Source of the DNA: Lautropia sp.
GTDB lineage: Bacteria; Pseudomonadota; Gammaproteobacteria; Burkholderiales; Burkholderiaceae_E
DNA: 64,000 nt
NCBI GenBank assembly: GCA_030532895.1
Contig: JAUNKF010000004.1
Span: 1 to 64,000 of the forward strand
Direction of reading: 5' to 3'
Positions 19,834 through 29,182 of this stretch are shown here, one piece after another. The position numbers and the translations under genes were made by a program. Below the pieces are notes generated by a model. The model was not told where the DNA came from. It made no database searches and saw only the letters and a program-made list of their open reading frames with translations. Position 1 is the stretch's first letter, and every line of letters starts with the position of its first letter.

Positions 19834-20742
19834 TCAGGGCTGCGTCTGCTTGAACGTATCGCACCGAGCCACCGAGCCGCTCTCGAAGCCGATCTTGAAC
19901 CAGGCGAGCCGCTGCTGCGAGCTGCCGTGCGTGAAACTCTCCTGGTGGACATGGCCCTGGGTGCGGCGCTGGATGTTGTCGTCGCCCACGGCCGCGGCCG
20001 CATTCATCGCTTCCTGGATGTCGGCAGGGTCGAACCACTGGCGTGCCTGTTGCGAGTGGTGTGCCCAGATGCCGGCGTAGCAGTCGGCCTGCAGCTCCAG
20101 CCGCACCGACAGTGCGTTGTACTGGCGCTCGCTCATCTGCCGGCGGGCCTGCTCCACCTTTTGCAGCGTGCCTGTCAGGTTCTGGATGTGGTGGCCCACC
20201 TCATGCGCGATGACGTAGGCTTCGGCCGTGTCGCCGGTGGCGCCCAACTGCTTCTGCAGCACCCGAAAGAACGAAAGGTCGATGTAGATCTTGCGATCGG
20301 CCGGGCAGTAGAAGGGGCCGGCACCGGCTTGCCCCGTGCCACAGGCGGTGGGGGTTTGCTGGGTGAAGAGCGTGAGGGTGGGCGGCGAATAGCGGGCGCC
20401 TGATTGCTGAAAGATCCGCTGCCACACGTCTTCGGTGCTGGCGAGCACCACCGAGACGAAGCGTTTGGCCTCATCCTGGGCGCCGCCAGCCGTGCTGCCG
20501 GGCCGGTTGGCCGGGCTGGCAGACTGGGTGGGCGCACTGGGCGACATCACCATGTCGGCACCGCCCAGAAAACCGAGCAGTGTGAGCGGGTTGATGCCGA
20601 GCAGCCAGCCGCCCACCAGAACCACGGCCAGTGTGCCGAGGCTAAGGCGTCCGCCGCCCAGCGGCAGGCCGCCGCCACGCCGACCACCTTGGCCGCGCCG
20701 ATCTTCGATGTTGCTGCTTTGTCGTCCGTCTTGCCAACGCAT
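19834..20742 (-). CDS. Neutral zinc metallopeptidase, YpfJ/KPN_02809 family
   Basis: The 302-residue product has one N-terminal membrane segment (GTLAVVLVGGWLLGINPLTL, about 36–55), a low-complexity linker, then the peptidase domain. The zinc site is H180-E-V-G-H184 followed by Glu217 in RLELQADCYAG, the family's third ligand. Cys134 and Cys146 probably pair outside the membrane. The N-terminus has the usual MRWQDGRQSSNIEDRRG signature. I chose ATG 20742, with AGGAA upstream, over longer in-frame starts because of that signature. Function in the cell is not known; a periplasmic protease is likely. It converges on pilY1 and stands alone. Confidence 0.9.
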   Translation of the reverse strand: MRWQDGRQSSNIEDRRGQGGRRGGGLPLGGGRLSLGTLAVVLVGGWLLGINPLTLLGFLGGADMVMSPSAPTQSASPANRPGSTAGGAQDEAKRFVSVVLASTEDVWQRIFQQSGARYSPPTLTLFTQQTPTACGTGQAGAGPFYCPADRKIYIDLSFFRVLQKQLGATGDTAEAYVIAHEVGHHIQNLTGTLQKVEQARRQMSERQYNALSVRLELQADCYAGIWAHHSQQARQWFDPADIQEAMNAAAAVGDDNIQRRTQGHVHQESFTHGSSQQRLAWFKIGFESGSVARCDTFKQTQP

Positions 20743-21089
20743 GATCTGTGTTCCTGTGAGCTTGGGGGGCGTGCGTGAATGCTTCGGGCGGTTTTCCACA
20801 GATGATAGCGAGGCTGTGCCAAGTGGATGAGGGAAAGCCGGCCGCGGGAGGGGAATCAGGATCGCGGGATGATACTCGCAGGCATGATGGCCTTGAAGCT
20901 CATGGTGCGGCTTGACCGTCTGGCAGGGGTGAGAAGCTGTTTCTAAAGTTGCCAAACATCACGTTTTGTTCTGTAATGTGATCAAATGACTGTATCTGTT
21001 TAATCAACCGACGTTATCACCGTGTATCTGACGCGCTTCGTTCACTGGTTCTCGATGGGTCATCATGCCGGCCCTGACCGAGCGGCATC
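20743..21089. other. Divergent intergenic region (zinc peptidase / ABC transporter)
   Basis: This 347-bp stretch must contain promoters for both directions. The part at 20940–21010 is clearly AT-richer than its surroundings and holds an imperfect dyad, ATCAC (20959–20963) with GTGAT (20978–20982), which could be an operator. I could not find a convincing -35/-10 pair. Confidence 0.4.
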
Positions 21090-22256
21090 ATGAGCATTCG
21101 CTGTGATCGGGTGTGTTTGCGGGATGGCGCGCGCGATGTGTTGCGGGCGCTGTCGCTGGATGTGCCGCTTGGCTCGCCGCTCGTGATCGTCGGGCCTTCA
21201 GGGGCTGGCAAGTCGGTGCTGTTCCGGGTGCTGGCGGGCCAGCTTCGGCCGCATGCCGGGCGTCTGCAGATTCATGGCCGGGAGGTGGTGCTCAATGGCT
21301 TGCGCACGTCTCAGGTCGCCCTGATCCATGCGTGCAGCACCAATTACCCCGATTTTTCGGTGTGGGGCAATATTGCCGTCCCCTTTCGGCTGGCACAGGC
21401 CCGGTTGGTGGAGGAGCAGGTGATCTTGCTGGCTCATGAAGTGGGTTTGGGTACCTGTCTGGATCTGATGCCGGCCGAACTCTCACCGCTGGGGCAGCGT
21501 CGTCTGGCGCTTGCCAGGGCCATGGCCACTCGACCGGCGCTCCTGTTGATCGATGACCCGCTGGCGGGCTTGTCGGAGACCGAGGCCGCGCTGTTTCTGG
21601 ATGATCTGCCCGGTATTTGTGCCGCTGCCTGGCAACATGGGATTGCCACCGTGGTGGGCTGCCGCAGCAGTCAGGTGGCCTTGGCTTTTGGTGGCCCCAC
21701 CGCCGTGATGGCGCAGGGGCGTTTGCAGCAGCAGGAGGCGCAGGCGATCGATGTGTTGTTGCGGCCGGTGTCCTTGAACGTGGCACGGGTATTCGGCGAT
21801 CCGCCCATCAACCTGTTGCGTGGCGTGTTGCATCAGCACACGGTGATGATCGAGCATGGGCCGGCCGTGCCGTTGATCGAGCCGCTCAAGGTGGAGGATC
21901 CGAACGTGCTGGTGGGCATTCGGCCCGAAGACATGCGTCTGCAGGGTGGGTTGGGCGATTTGTCGTTGCAGGTGCGGGTGGAGCAGGTGCTGTGCAGTGT
22001 GAACGGTACACGGCTGGCCTGCCGCGGCCGTGCCGGGCCGGTCACGGTCTCGCTGCCTTCCGTGTTTCGGCCTTCTCCGGGTGAGACGGTGACGCTGTAT
22101 GTGGATCCTGGTGCCTTGTACCTGTTCGATGGGGCGGGCGCGTTGGTGCAGCAGCCCGAGCGCTCGGTGGAGCGGGCCAACCGGGCGATGCATGAGGCCG
22201 AGTCGAGCGATGAGATGCCGGTAGACCAGGCCACGACCATTTTTGCCTGGCGCTGA
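21090..22256 (+). CDS. ABC transporter ATP-binding protein (MalK/UgpC-like) with degenerate catalytic motifs
   Basis: The 388-residue protein has the MalK layout: an N-terminal ATPase domain (1–~235) and a C-terminal TOBE/OB regulatory part (GIRPEDMRL near 270). Walker A is intact (GPSGAGKS, 35–42). Other motifs are altered: the signature reads LSPLG (131–135) where LSGGQ is expected, the Walker B Asp155 is followed by Asp156 in place of the catalytic Glu, and the switch His region reads VVGCRSSQ without His. It is coupled to a second ATPase (18 bp downstream) and a fused permease, so the importer looks complete apart from a binding protein. Substrate unknown; carbohydrate or glycerol-type compounds fit the family. 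Whether it hydrolyses ATP is in doubt. Confidence 0.82.
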   Translation: MSIRCDRVCLRDGARDVLRALSLDVPLGSPLVIVGPSGAGKSVLFRVLAGQLRPHAGRLQIHGREVVLNGLRTSQVALIHACSTNYPDFSVWGNIAVPFRLAQARLVEEQVILLAHEVGLGTCLDLMPAELSPLGQRRLALARAMATRPALLLIDDPLAGLSETEAALFLDDLPGICAAAWQHGIATVVGCRSSQVALAFGGPTAVMAQGRLQQQEAQAIDVLLRPVSLNVARVFGDPPINLLRGVLHQHTVMIEHGPAVPLIEPLKVEDPNVLVGIRPEDMRLQGGLGDLSLQVRVEQVLCSVNGTRLACRGRAGPVTVSLPSVFRPSPGETVTLYVDPGALYLFDGAGALVQQPERSVERANRAMHEAESSDEMPVDQATTIFAWR

Positions 22257-22274
22257 GGGAGCAGGGGACGGCCT

Positions 22275-23435
22275 ATGGCGTTTTTACGGGTTTCCTCACT
22301 GGATGTGGGCGGCCGCTCGACGTTGACCCGCTGGTTACCGGGCGGCAAGCGGCCGGCGCTGCACGATATCGAGTTGATGCTGGAAGAAGGCAGCATGTGT
22401 ACCGTGTTCGGTGCGCCAGGGTCGGGCAAATCGATCCTGTTGCAGGCATTGGCCGGATTGCGCCGCCCTCGTCGGGGGCAGATCGTGCTCGATGGGGTCG
22501 ATGTGACACGTCTGCGTGCCCGAGACCGTCGGGCGGCATTGGTGCCGGCCACACCGGTGGTCTATGAGCGGCTCACGGTTGAAGAAAACCTGGCCTTTCC
22601 GCTGCAGCGCCAGGGCCTGCATGCTGACCGGATCAAGGGACAGGTGACGGAAACGGCGTCGCTGCTGGGCTTGCTCGACTGCCTGAACCGGCCGGCAGGT
22701 GGTTTGCCGGCTTCCACGGCACAGCGTGTGGCGCTGGGCCGGGCACTGGTGCGGGACGATCTGGCGCTGCTGCTGCTGGACAACGCGCTGCATGTGCTCG
22801 ATGAAGAGGCGCGCCGGCGGGTGGTGGGGGCGTTGCGTCAGGTGCAGCGCAGTCGCCGTCTGTGCATCGTGCTGAGCACGTCGGGCCGTGCGGATGTGAT
22901 GGGGATGGGTGATGAATGGCTGATGCTGGCTGAGGGGCGCATCCTGCAGCAAGGTCGGCCAGCCGAGTTCGTTCAGTATCCCCGCACGCTGGCCGTGGCC
23001 CGTTGGTTGGGGGGGCGTCAGCTGAATGTGGTGCCGTGCCGCTCGGATCAGGGCGTTTCGCGTTTTGCCGGGCTGCCTTTGCAGATGCCGGTGCCACCGC
23101 AGCTGGATCTTTGGTTGTCGGAGCTTCAGGGGCAATTTCCAACGGGCCGGATCGAGTTGGCGGTTCGGGCTGAGCATGTCGGCTTGGGGCGTCCCGGGCA
23201 GGAGGGCTGCATGGAGGTGGTGGTGCAGCGGATCGAGGATCACGGCACCTGGATGAAGATACATGCGGTGCTGCCCGAGACCGAGGTGGGCATCACGGCG
23301 CAGGTGCCGGTGGATGATCCCCACGCTTACGATTTGGCGGTCATGTCGGGCGGGGGAGTGGCAGGGCGGCGCTTGTCGCTGCAATTGATCAACCGTCACA
23401 GCCTTTTCTACGTGGATGGGAGACTGATTCAGTAA
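22275..23435 (+). CDS. Second ABC transporter ATP-binding protein with degenerate catalytic motifs
   Basis: The 386-residue MalK-like protein is distinct from its neighbour. Walker A is intact (GAPGSGKS, 46–53), and YERLTVEENLAFPLQ forms the Q-loop/helical region. The signature position reads LPAST (144–148), followed by a normal QRVALGRAL. Walker B ends LLLLDN, with Asn170 replacing the catalytic Glu, and the switch region reads VLSTSGRAD without His. The C-terminal TOBE-like domain includes LAVRAEHVGLG. Its TAA stop overlaps the permease ATG (TAATG). A heterodimer of two MalK-like subunits is known for glycerol-type importers (GlpS/GlpT), but here both partners are degraded in the same motifs, so activity needs testing. 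A substrate cannot be named. Confidence 0.82.
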   Translation: MAFLRVSSLDVGGRSTLTRWLPGGKRPALHDIELMLEEGSMCTVFGAPGSGKSILLQALAGLRRPRRGQIVLDGVDVTRLRARDRRAALVPATPVVYERLTVEENLAFPLQRQGLHADRIKGQVTETASLLGLLDCLNRPAGGLPASTAQRVALGRALVRDDLALLLLDNALHVLDEEARRRVVGALRQVQRSRRLCIVLSTSGRADVMGMGDEWLMLAEGRILQQGRPAEFVQYPRTLAVARWLGGRQLNVVPCRSDQGVSRFAGLPLQMPVPPQLDLWLSELQGQFPTGRIELAVRAEHVGLGRPGQEGCMEVVVQRIEDHGTWMKIHAVLPETEVGITAQVPVDDPHAYDLAVMSGGGVAGRRLSLQLINRHSLFYVDGRLIQ

Positions 23436-25297
23436 TGAGTGCCTTGCATCGGGAGCGTTGGTTTCCCGTCTGGCTGGTGGTGCCTGGTTCCGTGAGTTTG
23501 ATGGTGCTGTGGCTGTTGCCGCTGGCGATGCTGTTGCAGTTGCTGCTCACCCTGTCGCCGGAGGCATTTCAGGGGGTGTTTCAGCTGGGCAGTCTGTTGT
23601 GGCAGGACGAGATCGTCCAGCATCAGCTTGGTGCGCAAGCGCTGAGGCTGGCAATCGCTTTGGTGCTCGAAGTGGGGCTGGGGCTGATGCTGGCCCGCTG
23701 GTTGCCGGTGCAGGGGACGATGGCCAGTCTCTGGTGTGCGCTCCTGATGCTGGTGCTGCTCACGCCGTTGGTCGTGTCGGTGATGAGCTGGCAATTGATC
23801 CTGAATGCCGAGGTGGGGCTGACCGTGCTGGATGCCTGGCTGGGGTCGGAGGCCATCGGCCGTGTGCTGGCGGCCTTGGGCCTGCACGATCCGGACAGTC
23901 TGTGGCTTTATCTGCTGAAGGACTTGTGGCAGTGGGTGCCGCTCTTTGCACTGATCGCCTACGCCCGTTTGAGGGCCATCGAGCGTATCCGCTATGAGGC
24001 GATTGAATTCGATGGCGGGACGGCCTGGCACATGTTCCGGTTGCTCGAATGGCCTGCGTTGCGCCGGATGCTGTTGCTGGGGGTACTGTTCCGGTTGCTG
24101 GTCGGCGTCATCATCGATGTCGATCTGTTCAATCTGCTGGCTGCGGTCAAAGATGGGGTGCTGGCGTCGATGATGAGCGATGTCGAGGGGCTGGAAGCGC
24201 TGGCGATGGTGTTGCCGGGGCAGGCGCCGCTCGCATGGCTGTTGCCTTCGTTGCTCTCGTCGGCCGAGCACATCGGGCCGGCGGCGGTACCTGTGCTGGG
24301 TACCTACATGGCACTCTGGCAGGCCATTCTGGTGCTGCCACTGATGGTGGCACTGCTCGTGCTGATCGGACGTGGCGCCAAACAGCTGTCGCGACCTGCA
24401 GGGGGCGAGGCGCAGCAAGGCGATGTGGCGCGGGTGTTTGGGCGCCACAGACGGGGCCCGTGGGCCTGGCTGCGCTGGTTGGTCTTGAGTCTGTGCTTCA
24501 TCTTTCTGGCATTGCCACTTGCCTGGCTGGCGGGGGTTGCGCTCGTGACCGATGTGCCGGATGGGGGGCATTTCGTGGGGCTGGGGCATTTCATGGCGCT
24601 CCTGGATGACCCGGTCTGGCGCTTCAGCCTGGGGCGCACGGCCGTCCGGGCGGCCGTGACGGCGGCCATCGCGGTCACGCTGGCTCTGCCGATGGCGTAT
24701 TCCTGGTCTCGCCGCATGCTGGCAGGTGACCGGCTGATGGCCACGCTGATGATGATCGGCCTGATGATGCCTGCCGTGGTGCTCGCGTTGCCGATGGTTC
24801 AGATCAATGAGGTGTTGGGCTGGCAGGGCTTGCCGGCGGCGGTGGGGGTGGCCCATCTGGTGTATGCGGTGCCGGTGGCCGTCTGGGTGCTGGTGAGCAG
24901 CCTCTCTCGCGTTTCGCCCAGCCTGGACGAGATGGCGATGCGTGACGGCTTCGGTTTCATGCGTTTTCTGTGGCAGGTGCTGCTGCCAGCCATCCGGCAA
25001 GGGGTGTGGGTCGCGTTTCTGGCCTGCTTTCTGATGAGCTGGATGGAGTTCCTGTTTGCCCGTGTGCTCGGATCGGCGGTGTGGCCGCCCGCTGTCGTGC
25101 TGTTGTCGGAATCGGTGGCTGCGGTCTCATTGGGTGAGCAGGGCGGCTATTCGAGCGAATGGCATGTGCTGGCTGCTGCGGCCTGGATGGTGCTGCTGCC
25201 CGTGCTGCTGGTGCTGTTGCTGTTACGCCGGCAGCTGCCCGGCTTGCTTTCGTTGCTTCGGATTCCGGGCCATGCCCGCCCGGCCATCGAGGGATGA
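23435..25297 (+). CDS. ABC transporter permease, fused MalF/MalG-type double protein
   Basis: This 620-residue, very hydrophobic protein has two binding-protein-dependent permease halves. The first half carries an EAA-loop (YEAIEFDGGTAWHMFRLLE, about 190–210) and the second another (DEMAMRDGFGFMRFLWQVLL, about 497–516), with a charged linker around 310–335 (GGEAQQGDVARVFGRHRRG). About twelve membrane helices are expected. The EAA loops dock onto the ATPases encoded just upstream. Such permeases are usually two genes, so this fusion is uncommon for the MalFG class. Start ATG 23435 overlaps the preceding stop. No periplasmic binding protein is encoded nearby. Confidence 0.85.
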   Translation: MSALHRERWFPVWLVVPGSVSLMVLWLLPLAMLLQLLLTLSPEAFQGVFQLGSLLWQDEIVQHQLGAQALRLAIALVLEVGLGLMLARWLPVQGTMASLWCALLMLVLLTPLVVSVMSWQLILNAEVGLTVLDAWLGSEAIGRVLAALGLHDPDSLWLYLLKDLWQWVPLFALIAYARLRAIERIRYEAIEFDGGTAWHMFRLLEWPALRRMLLLGVLFRLLVGVIIDVDLFNLLAAVKDGVLASMMSDVEGLEALAMVLPGQAPLAWLLPSLLSSAEHIGPAAVPVLGTYMALWQAILVLPLMVALLVLIGRGAKQLSRPAGGEAQQGDVARVFGRHRRGPWAWLRWLVLSLCFIFLALPLAWLAGVALVTDVPDGGHFVGLGHFMALLDDPVWRFSLGRTAVRAAVTAAIAVTLALPMAYSWSRRMLAGDRLMATLMMIGLMMPAVVLALPMVQINEVLGWQGLPAAVGVAHLVYAVPVAVWVLVSSLSRVSPSLDEMAMRDGFGFMRFLWQVLLPAIRQGVWVAFLACFLMSWMEFLFARVLGSAVWPPAVVLLSESVAAVSLGEQGGYSSEWHVLAAAAWMVLLPVLLVLLLLRRQLPGLLSLLRIPGHARPAIEG

Positions 25298-25469
25298 GTA
25301 CCTGAGATTCGCCAAGTAGCCGGGCATGAGGCGGCTTGCCTGTTTCGTTGCCCTGTTGGCCCGGATGATGACGGGCCATGGGCGGCCCATCTTTGGGGAG
25401 ATGGGGATCAGCGGGTAGGCAAGCGGAATGGGCTGGCTTGCCCTGCCCATTCGATGCTGCTGTGTCGTG
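25298..25469. other. Convergent intergenic region (permease / tex)
   Basis: Two small hairpins occur here: GGGCC…GGCCC near 25373–25388 and CCCATC…GATGGG near 25386–25405. They may end transcription from both sides. No gene is seen. Confidence 0.35.
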
Positions 25470-27839
25470 TCAGCGGGTCTTGTTGCGGGCCGAGGCAAAG
25501 GCCATCGCCAGTGCGCTTTGGGCCGGTTCTGGTTGACGTGCACCGCCCCGGTGGCTACCACCACCATCCCGACGACCCTGACGTGGCCCCTGACTGCCGC
25601 GTGGGCCGTTGCTGCTCCCGCTGTCGCTCCGCGCGCCGGGTGTGTCGGACATCCGCATCGTGAGGGCGATCCGTTGGCGCTTGATGTCCACGTCCAGCAC
25701 CTTCACGCGCACCAGATCACCGGTTTTCACGACCTGATGCGGATCTTTCACGAAGTTCTCCGACAGCGCCGAGATGTGGACGAGACCATCCTGGTGTACG
25801 CCGATGTCGACGAAGGCACCGAAGTTGGCCACGTTCGTCACCACGCCTTCGAGCGTCATGCCCGGTTGCAGGTCAGCCAGTGTTTCGACCCCTTCCTTGA
25901 AGGTGGCGGTCTTGAACTCGGGGCGAGGGTCGCGGCCGGGCTTTTCCAGCTCCTTCAGGATGTCGCGGATGGTGGGCAGGCCGAATTGCTCGTCGGTGTA
26001 ACGCTCGGGGTTGAGCCTGGCGATCACGTCTCGCTGACCCACCACGTCACGGATGCCGAGCTTGAGGTCGTTCAGCATCTTTTCCACGACCGGGTAGGCT
26101 TCCGGGTGAACGGCTGAGGCATCCAGCGGATTGTCGCCGCCCTGAATCCGCAAAAAGCCTGCCGATTGCTGGAAGGCTTTGGCACCCAGCCGGCTCACGT
26201 CAAGGAGCGCTTTGCGGTTGGGGAAGGGGCCGTTCTGGTCGCGGTGGCGCACGATGTTTTCGGCGAGCGACCGTCCGAGGCCCGCGATGCGGGTGAGCAG
26301 CGGCACGCTCGCGGTGTTCAGATCCACGCCCACGCCGTTCACGCAGTCTTCCACGACGGCATCGAGTGCCTTGGCAAGCCGCGTCTGGCTCACATCGTGC
26401 TGATATTGGCCCACGCCGATGGCTTTGGGTTCGATCTTGACGAGTTCGGCCAGCGGATCCTGCAGGCGGCGCGCGATGGAGACGGCGCCGCGCAGGCTCA
26501 CGTCCAGCTCTGGAAACTCCTGTGCGGCCAGCTCGGAGGCTGAATAGACCGAGGCGCCGGCTTCGGAGACGACGGCTTTGGTAAGCTTCAACTCGGGGCG
26601 TGCGCGGATCAGGTCGGCAACGAGCTTGTCGGTCTCGCGTGAGGCCGTGCCGTTGCCGATGGCCACGAGCGCCACGCCGTGGGTGGCGCAGAGTTTGGTC
26701 AGCGTGGCGAGCGAGCCGTCCCAGTCGTTGCGGGGCGCATGGGGGTAGATGGTGGTGGTGGCCACGAGCTTGCCCGTGTCATCCACCACGGCCACCTTCA
26801 CCCCGGTGCGCAGGCCGGGGTCGAGGCCCATCGTCACCTTGCGGCCGGCCGGGGCGGCCAGCAGCAGATCCTTCACGTTCAGGCCGAAAACGCGGATGGC
26901 CTCTTCTTCGGCCTTTTCGCGCAGGGCAGTGATCAGTTCGGTTTCGATCTGCCATGCGAGCTTGATCTGCCACGTCCAGCGCACGGTCTGCATCAGCCAG
27001 GCATCGGCCGGGCGGCCCTGGTTGCTGATGCCGGCGCGGCTGGCGATCTGCTGTTCGCACCAGCCGGGGCCATCGGTGGCCTCGATCTCTTCGGGCAGCT
27101 TCAGCGACAGTTGCAGCACTTCCTCGCGGCGACCTCGCAGCAAGGCCAGCGCCCGGTGCGAAGGCACTTCGGCCAGTGGCTCCTGATAATCGAAGTAATC
27201 GGCAAACTTGGCACCCTGATCGGCCTTGCCATCGGCCACCTTTGAGATCAGCACGCCCTGGGTCTGGATACGTTCACGCAGTCGCCCGACCAGATCGGCA
27301 TCTTCGGCAAAGCGCTCCATCAGGATCTGACGAGCACCGTCGAGTGCCGCCTTGGCATCGGCCACGCCGGGGTTGTCGCCATCCGGGGTGCTGAAGGCCG
27401 GCTTCAGGAAGTTGGCGGCTTCGTCTTCGGGTTTGAGCTGCGGGTTGGCCAGCAGCAGGTCGGCCAGCGGCTCCAGGCCGGCTTCACGGGCAATCTGCGC
27501 TTTGGTACGGCGCTTCGGCTTGTAGGGGGCGTAGAGGTCTTCCAGACGCTGTTTGCTCTCGGCCTCGTCGATGCGTTGGGCCAGTTCGGGCGTCATCTTG
27601 CCCTGTTCGTTGATTGAATCGATGATGGCCTGACGGCGCTGATCCAGTTCGCGCAGATAGGTCAGCCGCTCGGCCAGCACCCGAAGCTGGGTGTCATCGA
27701 GGTTGCCCGTGACTTCCTTTCGGTAACGGGCGATGAAGGGCACGGTGGCGCCTTCGTCAAGCAATCCGATGGTGGCCAGCACCTGTTGAGGACGAATGGC
27801 GAGTTCGGCGGCAAGACGTTGTTCCAGCGGTAATGGCAT
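25470..27839 (-). CDS. tex: Transcription accessory protein Tex (RNA-binding, S1 domain)
   Basis: The 789-residue product begins [20 protein letters not shown] with the Tex-N helical domain ([17 protein letters not shown]). A YqgF/RNase H-like core follows ([16 protein letters not shown]), then a helix-hairpin-helix part ([30 protein letters not shown]) and a C-terminal S1 RNA-binding domain ([20 protein letters not shown]). The tail is Gly/Arg/Ser-rich. Tex associates with transcribing RNA polymerase and affects toxin and stress gene expression in Bordetella and Pseudomonas. I start at ATG 27839, which matches the conserved N-terminus; the longer in-frame extension has no support. No clear ribosome site is visible. 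It is divergent from the tRNA at 28044. Confidence 0.95.
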   Translation of the reverse strand: MPLPLEQRLAAELAIRPQQVLATIGLLDEGATVPFIARYRKEVTGNLDDTQLRVLAERLTYLRELDQRRQAIIDSINEQGKMTPELAQRIDEAESKQRLEDLYAPYKPKRRTKAQIAREAGLEPLADLLLANPQLKPEDEAANFLKPAFSTPDGDNPGVADAKAALDGARQILMERFAEDADLVGRLRERIQTQGVLISKVADGKADQGAKFADYFDYQEPLAEVPSHRALALLRGRREEVLQLSLKLPEEIEATDGPGWCEQQIASRAGISNQGRPADAWLMQTVRWTWQIKLAWQIETELITALREKAEEEAIRVFGLNVKDLLLAAPAGRKVTMGLDPGLRTGVKVAVVDDTGKLVATTTIYPHAPRNDWDGSLATLTKLCATHGVALVAIGNGTASRETDKLVADLIRARPELKLTKAVVSEAGASVYSASELAAQEFPELDVSLRGAVSIARRLQDPLAELVKIEPKAIGVGQYQHDVSQTRLAKALDAVVEDCVNGVGVDLNTASVPLLTRIAGLGRSLAENIVRHRDQNGPFPNRKALLDVSRLGAKAFQQSAGFLRIQGGDNPLDASAVHPEAYPVVEKMLNDLKLGIRDVVGQRDVIARLNPERYTDEQFGLPTIRDILKELEKPGRDPRPEFKTATFKEGVETLADLQPGMTLEGVVTNVANFGAFVDIGVHQDGLVHISALSENFVKDPHQVVKTGDLVRVKVLDVDIKRQRIALTMRMSDTPGARSDSGSSNGPRGSQGPRQGRRDGGGSHRGGARQPEPAQSALAMAFASARNKTR

Positions 27840-28043
27840 AAGACAGCGATGAAAGTGAAGCAATGAAGCAGAAGGGCGATTTCGGGCGGGCAGCAGGTGG
27901 GCCGATGCACGCCGCAGGGGCGGCAGCATAGCAGGGATGCCGGCCGTTGGCAGAATGATGCAGGCTTTTGAAAGCGGTGGATTCAAAACCCCTGGTGGCG
28001 GGCAAGGGTGTGTAATAATGCCAATCGCCATCCTCACACATGT

Positions 28044-28120
28044 GGGCCGTTAGCTCAGTCGGTTAGAGCAGAGGACTCATAATCCTTTGGTCGTTGGTTC
28101 GAGTCCAACACGGCCCACCA
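28044..28120 (+). tRNA. tRNA with CAT anticodon (elongator Met or Ile2)
   Basis: This is a 77-nt cloverleaf with encoded CCA. The acceptor stem GGGCCGT pairs fully with ACGGCCC, the D-arm has AGCTCAGTCGGTTAGAGC, the anticodon loop CTCATAA has CAT at 28078–28080, and the T-arm has GGTTCGAGTCC. The discriminator is A73. C4-G69 and C5-G68 in the acceptor stem are the pairs that TilS recognises in E. coli tRNA-Ile2, which argues for Ile2 (lysidine-modified) over elongator Met. The base pattern alone does not settle it. Confidence 0.93.
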
Positions 28121-28783
28121 TCCTCATACGTCAGGTCGGGATAATCGTCTGCCCGTCTGCCCGTGCCCTGCCGCACCGCGCACACGGCAAGGTGCTTGCC
28201 AAGGCGCCCATCCATGGCGTGGCCTCATTCCTCTCTTCCCCTCGATACCAGACAAGCTGGGCGTGCATGGCATGCGCTTGACAAGCGCTGTGCCTTGTCT
28301 GCGCACGGCGCCGGGGTCTGTGTGAGGCAGGGACGGTGCATGCCATGTTCTGGCTATGAAATTTTTAGGCTTGATTTATTTTTTACATTGACAGGCCGTG
28401 TCCATGTATCTGTCATGTGTCAGCGGTGTTTCATGGATGGCATGCAGACGGTTTGCCTGATAAGTGGTATTCCGTTTGCCAATAGTGGCCGGCATATTCG
28501 ATCGCATCTCAGGTGCGGATTCTGCCCCGAGAAAGTGTGGCGGCATGTTCAGGATACGAGTCAGGCTGATGTCACTTTCGTTAATGAAATCATCGGCGCA
28601 TAACACGTCGTCATGCTCGGGTTAGTGGGGCATGCTGCCGTCTGGTGGGGCAGAATATCTGCAAGCCCATGCCATCGGCTGGGCGATTAGGGAATTACCC
28701 GGTATATCTGTAGAAGCCTGCTCAATACGGCAGAATTGGCGTATTCTTTCAGGCAGGCTCTTCATTAAAGGATATTTACTTCG
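28121..28783. other. AT-richer intergenic region upstream of hns
   Basis: These 660 bp hold no gene I can support; the open frames on both strands look random. Base composition drops from about 28350 onward, as is common in front of hns genes, and the last 100 bp include TATATC and TATTCT boxes that could be -10 elements without clear -35 partners. No repeat of the tRNA 3' end is visible, so there is no sign of an integrated element. Confidence 0.4.
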
Positions 28784-29182
28784 ATGGCTTCGCTGATCGA
28801 TCTCAACCGTAAAATCGCCAAGCTGCAAAAGCAGGCTGACGCTATCAAGAATCGTGAAAAAAAGGGCGTCATCGAGCGTATTCGACAGGCGATCATTCAA
28901 TATGACCTGACACCGGCCGAGCTGTTTTCCGAGGTGCCGGCGCGTCGGGGGCGTCGCCCGTCGGTCGCCAGCACGGATGCCTTGTCCGCGCAGGCTGCGG
29001 CCCGGCCACGTCGTGGCCGCCCGATGGGAGCCGTCTCGCGCAAACCAGTCCCCATCCGCTACCGGGATGAGGCCGGCAATACTTGGACGGGGCGCGGCAA
29101 GACGCCAAACTGGTTGAAGGAGCACCTGGAAAATGGCCGCCGTTCGGAAGAATTCATGGTTCATGAGGATGATGAAAGCTGA
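28784..29182 (+). CDS. hns: H-NS family nucleoid-associated protein (Bv3F type)
   Basis: The 132-residue product has an N-terminal coiled-coil oligomerisation segment (LIDLNRKIAKLQKQADAIKN) and the C-terminal DNA-binding motif YRDEAGNTWTGRGKTPNWL, which is diagnostic for H-NS. Between them lie two AT-hook-like basic stretches (RRGRRP near 55 and RRGRPMG near 76), as in the Bordetella/Burkholderia Bv3F group. The protein silences AT-rich DNA, and the low-GC insertions at 50.1–51.0, 53.6–54.9 and 57.0–57.8 kb are natural targets. AAGGA lies nine bases before the ATG. The downstream lipoprotein gene overlaps its end. Confidence 0.95.
   Translation: MASLIDLNRKIAKLQKQADAIKNREKKGVIERIRQAIIQYDLTPAELFSEVPARRGRRPSVASTDALSAQAAARPRRGRPMGAVSRKPVPIRYRDEAGNTWTGRGKTPNWLKEHLENGRRSEEFMVHEDDES

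Noticed and set aside
17892-20003. 703-codon minus-strand open frame opposite the second pilY1
   Set aside because: Shadow of pilY1; composition is His/Arg/Gln-rich without any recognisable motif.
20954-20982. ATCAC…GTGAT dyad as a CRP-type operator
   Set aside because: The arms are only five bases and spacing does not fit the CRP consensus; kept only as a note on the intergenic region.
22995-23020. G7 run in the second ABC ATPase gene
   Set aside because: Seven G is within what this high-GC DNA shows elsewhere (another near 18745), too short to argue for phase variation.
28163-28603. 146-codon plus-strand open frame between the tRNA and hns
   Set aside because: No ribosome site, mixed composition with many Cys and His, and no motif; it crosses the AT-rich upstream region of hns.
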